A stretch of 64,000 nt of DNA from Obelidium mucronatum (taxonomy: Eukaryota; Chytridiomycota; Chytridiomycetes; Chytridiales; Chytriomycetaceae): positions 87,763 through 151,762 of the forward strand of contig JAIVFH010000086.1 of NCBI GenBank assembly GCA_025765595.1, given 5' to 3'. Shown in pieces: positions 30,541-40,700 of this stretch. Made by a program: the position numbers and the translations under genes. A model generated the notes under the pieces. That model saw nothing but the letters and a program-made list of their open reading frames with translations, ran no database searches and was not told the DNA's origin. Numbering within the stretch: position 1 is the first letter of the stretch; each line of letters opens with the position of its first letter.

Positions 30541-33500
30541 TCACTGGGTTTTCTTCTGAACAGGTTGCCTCTTCCAAGAATTTGCCAACACTCCCTCCTG
30601 GCACCCTTGAAAGTACTTTTCAACATCTTGAAAACCTGTAGGACTCCAACTATATATTTGATGCTTTGGGACCAATCTTGCATTGAACTTTGACATGTGC
30701 TTCCCAACATTGCTGTAAGAGAAGATGCAATCTTCTTTGTCAAAGTAGCTCGTGTATGTTTTTGGAAAGAGCTAGTATAATAAATAAAGGATTATTCAAA
30801 GAAATTGCTTGAAGTGATACTAAAATAAAACTTACTCTTTTGAATTCCAAATCAGCAAAGTAGACTCCAACATAAGCCCGAAAAATTTCCACAGTATTTC
30901 CAAAGTTGGGGAATTCCTTTGACAAGGTTGCAGCTGCAAGAGTTTTGGTCATTGGTGGCTCTCGATCCTGCGTCAGTTAAGAAAAGCGGATACCAACTTC
31001 TTTCACTTGACTAATGAACTTGTCTTGGGTGCCGGTGCGTCCTTTGGCTTTGGCAACAACTTCAGCAACAGACGTGGGGACTTGGCGACGCTGTTTGGAT
31101 GCGATGGAAGATGGCTTTTCTTGCAGAGATGGCCCAGTCACAGGTGAATTAATCAATGGAGAACTTGCAAATGGATCAAACATTGCTCCTAAATACCAAA
31201 AATACTGAGAAATATGTTTAAACAAAATGGCATCCTACCAGAATCAGTGTAGGCAACATCAAAGTAATCAGGGCTGTGTGGATCCAAAGCAATGTCCACC
31301 AAAACTGATTCGTCAAAGATGTACTCCTCTTGGCAGAACCAACTAACACTGTGGACCTTCCTGCGAAAGTGGGTTGTGGCTGGATGGACTTTTGCAGCAG
31401 CCAAAACATCAGCAAGAAAAACTAATAATGGATTGATTGTTAAAAATGCACAATATAGACAACAACTTGGTCTCACCTTTTGCCTTGTTTCCCTCAGCAA
31501 GTGTCCCTTCCACATTACAACGAAAAACTGCTCCTTGATTCTGAAACTTGCATTTAACAGAAACCATCTTTTTCACCTCTGCTTCTTCTTCTCCATCACT
31601 GCCCAAAAGATTCATGACGCGTCGCTTCTTTTTGGGATGAGCCTGCACTTCTTCTTCTTCATCCACCACATCCTCATCATCCTCAACTTCATCTTCCTCG
31701 GCATCTATGTTCTCCACACGACGCTTCTTTTGTACAACTGGCTCCACCACCTCAATTTCATCATCATCATCTTCAATCACAATTGCTTGAACCTTCTTTC
31801 TTTGCTGGACTGGTACCTCCCGCTCCTCCTCATCCCCCTCCTGCTCCTCTTCCTCTTCAGCATCAAGCTCATTTTCTCCACCATCAACATCTCCAATGTC
31901 ATCATCTTCATCAGCTTCAGACCCTTCAGGCGCATTGTCAAGTGGTGTTAACTCACTTTCTGAATCGTCAGCATCTGTTGACTTTCTGTGAGTTTCTGCC
32001 CAAGCCTTTAGGCTAGCCTTGAGATTATCAATGCTTTCAGCAACTGCGGGAGATACCACCGTAGAAGCCTGAGATTAGAGAACAGACATTGACAGCAGAT
32101 CTTGGCTTGAGGACAGCTGTTTTTGGCACTGGCTTGGAACTGGAATTAGCTGTCTTGTCTGCTGTCTTGGGAGCTGGCATTGCCTTGGACACTTTGGGAG
32201 CTGGCATTGCCTTGGACACTTTGGAAGCTGAAGTAGCCATGGGAACAGTAGTGGCCTTGGAACCAGAAGTGGTAACCAGATTGAGAAGCAGGAGTAGTAT
32301 TTTTAGCAGTGTTGTGAACTGTAGTAGCCTTGGGATCTGTAGTGGCCTTGGAAGCAGAACTGGTCAAAGTCTTGGGGGAAACAGATGGGGGACCCAGTCT
32401 TGCCAGCACCAGGAGTAGTCTTAGCAGAACCAGGAGGAGCTGGAGAAGGATTAGCCTTTGAAGAACTTGGTGAAGTATGAGCAGGAATCGTGGAATTGGA
32501 AGAAGAACCAGCTTGTTTGGTTGGTGTTCCTATCACATAATTAAATTAAATATTTGTAATTCAATCAAAAAAATGAGACTATAAATACCCAAACCAATTG
32601 GATCATCAGATCCCAAGAGTGGAAGTGAAATTTTAGACTTGATAGCTCTTCTAGGCTCGTTTTCTGCAGCAGAACCTGGAAGCTGGCTGATAGGAGGAAT
32701 ATCAGGTTCACTATCAGACCTAACCTCATTAGCAGCCTGTTGTCTTGCGGCACGAGCAGTAGCCTTCTTGGCAATCTTGGTGGCATTGGTGTCAGCAGGA
32801 GTAGGAGCAAAAACAACATGGTACTTGTTGTTTGAATTTTTTCTAGCTAAAAGATAAATAAATAATAAAAAGGGTTAGATTATTAGAAAATTAAAGGGCT
32901 GTAATTGTGGTCCTAATCGCGCTACAAATCGGCTCCTAATAGCGCTCCGGTTCGCGCTCCTAATCGCACTCCTAATCGCACTCCTAATAGCGCTCCTAAT
33001 CGCACTCCTAATCGCACTCCTAATCGCGATCCGATTCGCGCTCCGAATCGGCTCCTAATTGTGCTCCTAATAGCGCTCCTAATAGCGTTCCGAATCGGAA
33101 GCGAATCGGATCGCGAATCGGATCGCGAATCGCGCATCACACCAAAATGAATAAGACTCACCATATATGTATTTTGCCAGCCCCGCTGCGCGTTCCTCAT
33201 CATTTTCGGAACGATTTCCATCTATATCCACGATCCCACTGAAGCAGAGGTCCTCCAGTGCTGTTAAATCCTGGTTTGTGTCTTTGATCCACTTGTACAC
33301 TTCTGCCTGGGATTTGTTCTTCAGCCCAGGGATGTGGACTGTACATTTGGTTTTATCCAAAAACACTAGCTTCAATGTGTTGTTGGAGTTGATGTATCTG
33401 TTGTGGTTGGGAGTGGTGTGTCAGCGATCACCTGTCAAACACAAACAAATAAACCCAGACCTCAACATCTTGTCCAGTGCCTCAGTGGCCTCCTCTACAA

Positions 33501-33750
33501 GCTCTTTAGGAGACCCTTTGGTTTCCATGACTCTTTGGTGCAGGTCAGGACAGAGCTCTTTGGTGACTTCTCGCAGATCACTCCACAAGATGAAGATGGT
33601 CTTCTTGTCATCCAAGATCTTGTAAGGAGCCTGTTTCCACAAGCCATTCTTGATCTCATCGAAAGAGAACTGGATGGACAGTCTGTTCGGGTCGTTGCTG
33701 ACTCTGAGGGATGGCAGTGTGTCTGGCAGTGGCAGTGTTGGTGATTGCAT
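30541..33750 (-). pseudogene. companion gene B of the KDZ-like element, copy 1 (disrupted)
   Basis: It is homologous along its length to the intact gene B at 58289-61181. Exon 1 is 33750-33461, exon 2 is 33397-33162, and exon 3 begins at 32845 after an intron full of subterminal-type repeats. The last exon ends at the tga at 30541. Damage: the codon for Y in IRFSYLTQ is TAA (near 30977), and the Ala/Pro/Lys-rich linker region (32100-32540) changes frame several times relative to the other copy. This copy also retains about 330 bp of linker (GTPTKQAGSSSNS and on) that is missing from copy 3. It probably cannot make full-length protein. Confidence 0.75.
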
Positions 33751-33774
33751 GGGGAAAAAACTTTGCCGAAAAAA
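33751..33774. promoter_or_regulatory. 24-bp gap between divergent start codons of genes A and B
   Basis: The ATG of gene B (minus, 33750) and the ATG of gene A (plus, 33775) are separated by only 24 bases; the same spacing is kept in copy 3 (58264 and 58289). No upstream 5' exon is evident for either gene. Any bidirectional promoter must therefore overlap coding sequence or the transcripts must have nearly no leader. Confidence 0.5.
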
Positions 33775-35889
33775 ATGAAAATCCCTGCCTCACATGTCAA
33801 GATGGGAGCTCAGCTGGCAGAACAGTTCCCAGCCTTCCAAGCTGAGTTTTCAATCTACGGCAGTTTTAAAAGACTTACAACAAGACACTCTGTTTGCGGG
33901 ATTTCATTCAGCTTGTTGCTACTTCTTTTGGTGTTCCCATCCTGGCAGCCAAACAAACTGCAGAGGCTGTCTTTGATTCAAGAATTCACGAAAACAATTA
34001 CCCCAAATGTACCTATTATCCTGTCAGCTCCGTTTACATACTGCATCAAGTGTCAGAGCCATCTAAAGATTGGGAGATGGCAAGAAGTCACAATCTTGGA
34101 TGCAGATTCAGCTAAATCGGGTCTTCTGTACAAATCCAGCTGTGTGAATTTGAGCTGCAGTATTCAGTTGTATGACGTTGATTCAGTGTCAGAGATTACC
34201 GAAGGAAACAGCACCATAGAACATTACCCAATGAATACAATCAGAAAGCAAAAAGTCATTGGAATCAATTCTAAATACTACATGACTGTTGCATTTGCAA
34301 ATTTGTGGCTGAAGAATGTGCCGTCTGTAATGCTGTAAGTGTTGGTCCTAATAGCACTCCTAATAGCACTCCTAATAGCGCTCCGATTCGCGCTCCTAAT
34401 CGCGCTCCTAATAGCGTTCCGAATTGGAAGCGAATCGGAAAGCGATTAGGAGCGCGATTAGGAGCGCGAACCGGAGCGCTATTAGGAGTGCTATTAGGAT
34501 CGCTATTAGGAGTGCTATTAGTAGTGTTTGTTGCTTGTCATTTACTGACAGACTATTCCTTAGATGTAAAATGTATACTCTGCAGAATGCATACCATTCA
34601 GCATTTCCATCTGTTTCATCAGATACTGAACAGTATTCAGGGATTCCTTCAGCTGCATCATCATCTATTTTCAAGCGGGCGTATTACTTGTACCAGATGC
34701 TCCTATTGCAAGAGTACATTCAGGATCCAGCTGTTTCAGAGGCACTTCAAGCAGCTCATGAAGATTTTGATTATTGCTGCTTCCAACCATCTTGGGGGGA
34801 GAAGGGCAGACGGCTGTTTCCGTATTCCCTACATCTTGGAGAGTACTCAAGCAATCAAGTGTCTGATAATGTAGAAGATTTGCGGTTGGCAATGAAGGAA
34901 TATGTGGAGTGGATGAATGCGCACTTTGCAGTAAAATGGAAACATTCATGTGGAGAATGTCATGTTGTTGATAGCAAAGGCCAGGAGTATAGTGCGGCAG
35001 TGATGGATGGAAAAGTGATGGGGCACTTGCTGTGCAGAGTGATTGGATGCAATTTGGACATCATTGGGATCAATACAAAATTCTGTATCAATCATGCAGG
35101 ATTGAAGGGGAAATGCATCATTTCAGGATGTGCGAATCAAAAACGAGAACGTGAGAACTCTTTTGATTACCAGCCGCTGTCGTGCAAGGAAGTAGAACAT
35201 ATGGAGGCGGTGGGAAAATTCTTCTCAGACCCATCAACAACAAGTGAGAAAACTGCAAAGAAGTATGGTGGAAAGACACGAGTGTCAGTTGGGCATGTGA
35301 AGGATGATGAAAGGAATTATGAGGAGTTTGGGTTCTGTTACAGCCCATTTGACAGATTCCTGCCAGGGGTGTTCCTGATTGTGTGGAGCTGTGGGCACAT
35401 TATGGACATTGGGAAGATGTACTCGTTTGAGTCCAACAAGTTTATCACAGGATTTCTTTGTCAAACATTCATGAGGCTGGAAGAGTATCCTACATTCATG
35501 TTTTATGACAAAGCATGTGTTTTTGTCAGGACTTTGAAAAACGGCGCTCAGCAAAACAAGCTGCTCCACAAGTAAGGATGTATTTGCTGTGATAGAATCT
35601 AACTTCTGTGCTTAGGATGCTATACCAAAAAATCATCTGGGTTGTTGACCAATTTCACTTCAGAAACCATAGTCGTCGAGACAGATTCTGCATGGAGAAT
35701 TGTGACGCTAGGTCTTTTGCTAGGCTATACCAAGGTAACAAGCCTTTATTCAACACATCAGCAGCAGAACAGTGTGCTGGATGGTTTGAAAAAATGGGAC
35801 ACATTTTGCGATATTTGGACCCTCTTCAGGCAGACTTTTTTTTGTTCAGCATGGTGGACATGAGAAATGAGCAACTTAGCAAATGTTAG
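33775..35889 (+). pseudogene. KDZ-like transposase gene A, copy 1 (frameshifted)
   Basis: Exons 33775-34334, 34552-35571 and 35616-35889 give about 617 residues. Seen in it: a cysteine cluster (YCIKCQSHLK, then SSCVNLSC), a second one (CGECHVVD, then CRVIGCNLDI and CINHAGLKGKCIISGC), and a catalytic-type region YDKACVFVRTL, VVDQFHFRNHSRRDRFC and FNTSAAEQCAGWF. The combination of CxC-type zinc clusters with D.FH...H...C and N.s.AEQ motifs is what I know of Kyakuja-Dileera-Zisupton transposases in fungi. Relative to copy 3, one base is lost near 33867 and one gained near 33994, so about 42 codons are read out of frame. The family assignment rests on motifs only. Confidence 0.6.
34335..34551. 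repeat. palindromic repeat array inside the transposase intron
   Basis: The intron between transposase exons 1 and 2 is built almost wholly of ctcctaatcgcg / ctcctaatagcg units. Near 34428 the direction flips (cctaat units on the left, attagg units on the right), making an inverted repeat with arms of about 45 bp. The same unit type makes up the subterminal regions of the element and the intron at 32847-33161. Confidence 0.75.
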
Positions 35890-36352
35890 TAGCCAGAGGT
35901 CTATTTGAAAAATTGATAAATTTTTATGATTAATTTTAACTATAATATCATAAAATTCTGAAATTTTAATTTTGTATTTTTGCAATTTAAATTTTTTCAG
36001 ATGGTTTGTAATTTTTGGGAATTTTTTTAGAGTGTTTTGCAGTTGACAGTTATTTTCATAGGTTGTTAAGTCCTAGTCGGTCGTCCTAATAGGACTGAGT
36101 AGCTCCTAATAGGACAATGCTCAAATTGCAGGAAAAAGTAGTTTCCTCCTAATGAGAAGTGATTAGGACTCCATTAGGAGGCGGCTAGGAGCGCCAATAG
36201 CCCTATTGGCCATTCCGAGTGGAGCCCGATTCGGGGTTACTCCTATTCGGACTCGAATCGGACCCTAGTCGGACTCCGAATCGGTTCCCTAATCGGAGTC
36301 CGAATCAGAGTCCGAATCGCGCGTGCCGCTCGCTATAGTACGTGGCAACTAC

Positions 36353-36674
36353 TACTGTATACTGTTGATGAACGCTCCTGCATTTGTCTGCTCCTAGTAG
36401 GACTCCTAATATTATTTTGCTCTGCCAATTGGAAACCAAATGGCCTTAATATAACTCCTAGTAGGACTACTATTGGGGCCCTATCAGCACTATTGCTTTT
36501 TTTTTTGTAACATGAGCTGAATTTTGTAATAAACACTTTGTCGAACTGTTAATCCCCTCCAATTTCTTAAAACGGTTTAACAAGACTAATTCGGAGCCTA
36601 TTTGGCCCCAATTGGAGCTCCAATAGGAATTCTGATTAAAAAACGCGTTTTTTCATTGCTCCTAATCGGATTTT
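36353..36674. mobile_element. patchwork of element-end fragments
   Basis: 36375-36495 matches the internal edge of the KDZ-like left end (30230-30355). 36496-36590, starting with a T run and containing ttttgtaataaacac and tgtcgaact, matches the 3' end of the LINE described below (37588-37680) in the same orientation, so it is a 5'-truncated LINE copy of about 95 bp. 36591-36674 again has gattagg/gaatcgg-type repeats. Confidence 0.6.
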
Positions 36675-37258
36675 TTGCTCCTAATAGGTATCTCTTCCAA
36701 GCAAAGCCGCCAAGTCCCCACGTCTGTTGCTGAAGTTGTTGCCAAAGCCAAAGGACGCACCGGCACCCAAGACAAGTTCATTAGTCAAGTGAAAGAAGTT
36801 GGTATCCGCTTTTCTTACCTGACGCAGGATCGAGAGCCACCAATGACCAAAACTCTTGCTGCTGCAACCCTGTCAAAGGAATTTCCCAACTTTGGAAATA
36901 CTGTGGAAATTTTTCGGGCCTATGTTGGAGTCTTCTTTGCTGATTTGGAATTCCAAAGAGTAAGATTTTATTTTAGTATCACTTCAAGCAATTTCTTTTA
37001 ATAATCCTTTATTTATTATACTAGCTCTTTCCAAAAACATACACGAGCTACTTTGACAAAGAAGATTGCATCTTCTCTTACAGCAATGTTGGGAAGCACA
37101 TGTCAAAGTTCAATGCAAGATTGGTCCCAAAGCATCAAATATATAGTTGGAGTCCTACAGGTTTTCAAGATGTTGAAAAGTACTTTCAAGGGTGCCAGGA
37201 GGGAGTATTGGGAAATTCTTGGAAGAGGCAACCTGTTGTTCAGAAGAAAACCCAGTGA
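36675..37258 (+). pseudogene. 3' fragment of companion gene B (copy 2)
   Basis: This matches the last two exons of gene B: RQVPTSVAEVVAKAKGRTG through TVEIFRAYVGV, a short intron ending ttatactag, then FPKTYTSYFDKEDCIFSYS to the stop at 37256. All exons upstream are missing, so it is a truncated copy. It is in frame over the part that remains and differs slightly from the other copies (an extra codon near the end, VVQKKTQ). Confidence 0.8.
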
Positions 37259-37590
37259 TATTTTGAGTGTTGTTTTTCTTTGATACTTCTTTGATTTTTC
37301 TTGGTTTTTTGGATTTTTCTTATTTTTTTTTTTGAATTTTTCTTGGATTTTTGGATTTTTCTTTGATGTTTGGATACTTGTATAAATGCATTTATTTTAG
37401 ATTTTTTACATTCAATAGTGCTAACTTGAACAAGGCCCCAATAGGAGTCCTACTAGGAGTTGTATTAAAGCCATTTGGTTTCCAATTGGCAGAGCAAAAT
37501 GCTATTAGGAGTCCTACTAGGAGCAGACAAATGCTACTAGGAGCGGTCCTATTTGCTGATTTGCAATTAGGAGAGCTACTAGGGCCCCTT
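37259..37590 (+). mobile_element. right-end sequence of KDZ-like copy 2, interrupted by the LINE
   Basis: AT-rich 3' flank followed by the tcctactaggag repeats seen at 61380-61530 in copy 3. It stops at gagctactagggcccctt (37573-37590), which is repeated with one change at 57532-57549, where the repeat sequence continues. The pair is the LINE target site duplication. Confidence 0.75.
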
Positions 37591-37720
37591 TTTTTTTTGT
37601 TTTTTTTTTGGTATGAACTGTATTTTGTAATAAACACTTGTCGAACTACTATTTTCCCCCCAATTACTCGGATTGATTGGTAAGGCCCGGCCTCATACTC
37701 CGGATTGCGATGATTTCCAC

Positions 37721-40700
37721 CTAACCCCCCTTGTAGATCCCCAGTCTACTACCACTACCACTTCCCCGCTCCCATCCTCCAACTCGTCTTGAGTTTCCAC
37801 CTATATTGTGCACCCCTAATCTACAACAACCCCACTTCCTCCACTCCCATCCCTCAGCTCCTCTTGAGCTTCCACACTTATCGGGGGCCTCGTTATCAAA
37901 AACCCCTGTGGGGAAAAAAGAGAAGCCCCCATCTGGCCTCCCTTCCACCATATGTCTCTTGCTTGTGGGGTTCCAGTCCCCTTGCTGCTTGCTTGGCCCT
38001 TGTGTTGGTAGGGTCCCCTCTGGATGGGTCGACCCTTGTCGCCATCCTTTGGGAATTTGTAGGGACACCGGTCCCATGTCCACATCTTCGTCAGGTATTT
38101 CCAGTCTTTGTCTTTCCCTTGCTATGTCATGGCTGATTTCTTCTAATGTCGTTTGCCCTTTTCTCAGCTCCTTGAATGCTCTGTCTTCATATTCTTGTAT
38201 TTCTTCCAGTTTCCTTTTCAGCTGTTTCTTTTCACTTTCCTTTTCCTCGCGGTGTGTTTCCTTCTTTTTGTTTCCCTGTCTGTTCTGTTCATCGGTTTTC
38301 AATTTCTTTCCTGGCACTTGGCGCTTCTTTGGTTTGTGTTCGAATTCTTCATTCTTGACGTATGCGTTCATGTATCTGCTAGAAGTTGTTGTCCATCCAG
38401 GTCGTATTTTCTTGATTCCTTTTCTATCTTCAATTAGCGTTTTGATTGCTTTTTTAATTCTCCCCATTCTTCCTGAGCATTCATGGTTTCCTGTTGCATT
38501 CATTATCCCCTCGCATAGTTGACATATGGTTTCAGTTTTGATCTTTTTGGTTCTGGTTGTTCTTGGTTCATTGATTCCTTTCAGTTTTGTTTCTGGGTCC
38601 CTCTTTTCTGGGGTTTTTATCTTTCCTCTTGTGTTCTTTTTTTTCTCAGTGATTCCACAGGCAAGTTCAAATTCAATTGTCTTTTCGTTGCGGTGTTTCC
38701 AGATTTTCTCCTTTACTTCGTATCTCAGGTCTTTCCAATAATTCTTCTGATGCTTTCCGCCTTCTGTACTCCACATTTTCTGATGCATTCGTGGGTTATT
38801 TCTGGTATAAGTCCATATCCTGCAATCTGTTCGAATGAGAATCTGTCTGTTTTGGAGTTTATTGGGTTCATGTCTTCTTCCATGTATTGGTTTGTTGGTT
38901 GTCCCATCCAGTTTCTGAACCACTTTTCCAGTTTGGTATTATTAATTTCATCTAGTGTCAGGTTACTTTCTTTCTCAATTTCTCCTTTTGGGTTGCTTCC
39001 CGTTGGTATTAGAGTTGGTTGTATGTCCCCCTCAGGGTTACTGGGTTGTTGTGGTTTCTCCTTGCTTTCCTTTTGGCATTCTTCTTCAATCCTTTTACCA
39101 AGATTTTCGATGAGTTGGTCATGATTTCTCCTCTGGTTTCTTGCATTACTGGGCAGTTCCATAGGTGTTCATTTGTTTCTTCCTCATCTGAGAGGCATAC
39201 TCTACAGCATCCATCGGGGTAGAGGTCCTGGTGTCTTCTTCGCACTTCTTTTTGGGTTGGTAGTTGCCTATGTGTTGAGTTTATCAGATATTTCCTATAG
39301 TGACTGAGGTTTTCACTGGTGAATAGTGAGGTTGTTTTGTGTCCACATTGGATTACAGTAAAGGTGAGACCCAGGTCTACCAACTCCTGGATTTCTCTGA
39401 TGTGTCTGTGTTTTGGTTGGTCTATCCATTCCAGGTGTGCTGCTATTTTGGTTATTTCTTTTAGGTTGTTTCTGTATGCTCCTTCGATGATATTCCCGTC
39501 TGCCTTTAGGATGAATTTTATGTTTGATTGCGCGTGGGTGTTTTGTGTGAGCAGTGGCGCCATGTGTCCTTTGTTGGCATCTTTGTCAGCTTGTTCATTG
39601 CCTAATTCCCCACTGTGTCCTTTTGCATGTTTCACCTCAGGGAGTTGTGTCATTCCTTCTCTGTTTCTTTCCTTCATAATTTCACATGTGATTGCAGTGG
39701 ACATTACATTTGCTTTCTTGTTCAGTTCTCTGGGGTGTTTGTTAAAGTTGAGATCTTTTAGTCTATTGTAGGTCAAAATTACTGTCATGTTATCAATATT
39801 GATTGTGTTTGAGAAGTTCCCGCATCCAATTAGTGCTGCATTCAGGGCCACATGCTCTGGGTTTGTCGAGTGTGCATTTCCTTCCAGTTTGAAGTTCACT
39901 TGTCTGCCGCTGCTGGCACCGTCCCTGACAAATACAGATCCTGCTATGCTTGGGGCTCCATTGATGGTTTTCAGTGATCCATCAGTGTAGATGTTATCAT
40001 ATGTGTTGTTCAGACAATTGTTAATTCTGGTCCCAATGGCTTCCAGTGTTTGTTCATCGCTGCACTTAAAGTATTTTCCTGCTCTCTTTGCACCGTCGTT
40101 TCTATGATTTCCATATGTTCCGGCTCTCCATGGTAGGTTCTTTTTGGTGCTTGATTCCTCCACCTCTTGTAGGTCCACTAGCTTTTCTTTCATTCTAGTT
40201 TGCTGTATTTCCCAGATGTCAATGCTAAGTTCCATATCTTGTTCATTTTCGTCTATGGTGACTACAGTGTGGGTCCCCTTATTTTCTGTTTTCTTTCTTT
40301 GAATTTCTCCGGTCCATTCGATTGTGCAGGTGTTTCCTTGCCATCCAGGGCATTCACTTTCCCAACATGATCCAATTTGTGTGTTGTTTCCTTCCCAGTT
40401 CCCTCCTGGGTTTATGTTTCGACATGTTTCTAAGGGGATTATTCTCAGGTGCTTCATTGTGTATGTTATTTTGCCGTTTTGGAGTGTGTTCTTTGTAACT
40501 TGTCCATATTCAGAGTTGCCGTTCTCGTTTGTCCATGTGACTATGTCTTGGGTTTTAGCTTGGCTTAGTAGGTTCATTGTTGATTTTTCAGTTGCAAATG
40601 GGTTTGGACTTCTTTTTGCAAGGTCTGATACTCTGGGATTGCCTTTGGTTGATAGTTTTTGAAGTGACTGTGTCACTATGTTGTACCACTTTTCTTTGCC

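Larger units (their letters stand above)
30059..36344. mobile_element. KDZ-like DNA transposon, copy 1 (6.3 kb, full length, decayed)
   Basis: Left end cagcgcggggtccgagcgg (30059 on); right end, reversed, shares ca then cgagcggc.cgcgcgattcgg, with 12 mismatched bases between. The 8-bp flanks gcaactac match on both sides. Both ends carry about 300 bp of degenerate gattagga/gaatcgga-type subterminal repeats. Inside are two divergent genes: companion gene B (minus strand) and transposase A (plus strand). Both carry disabling changes here. A second copy of the same family lies at 57.5-61.65 kb in opposite orientation. Confidence 0.75.
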
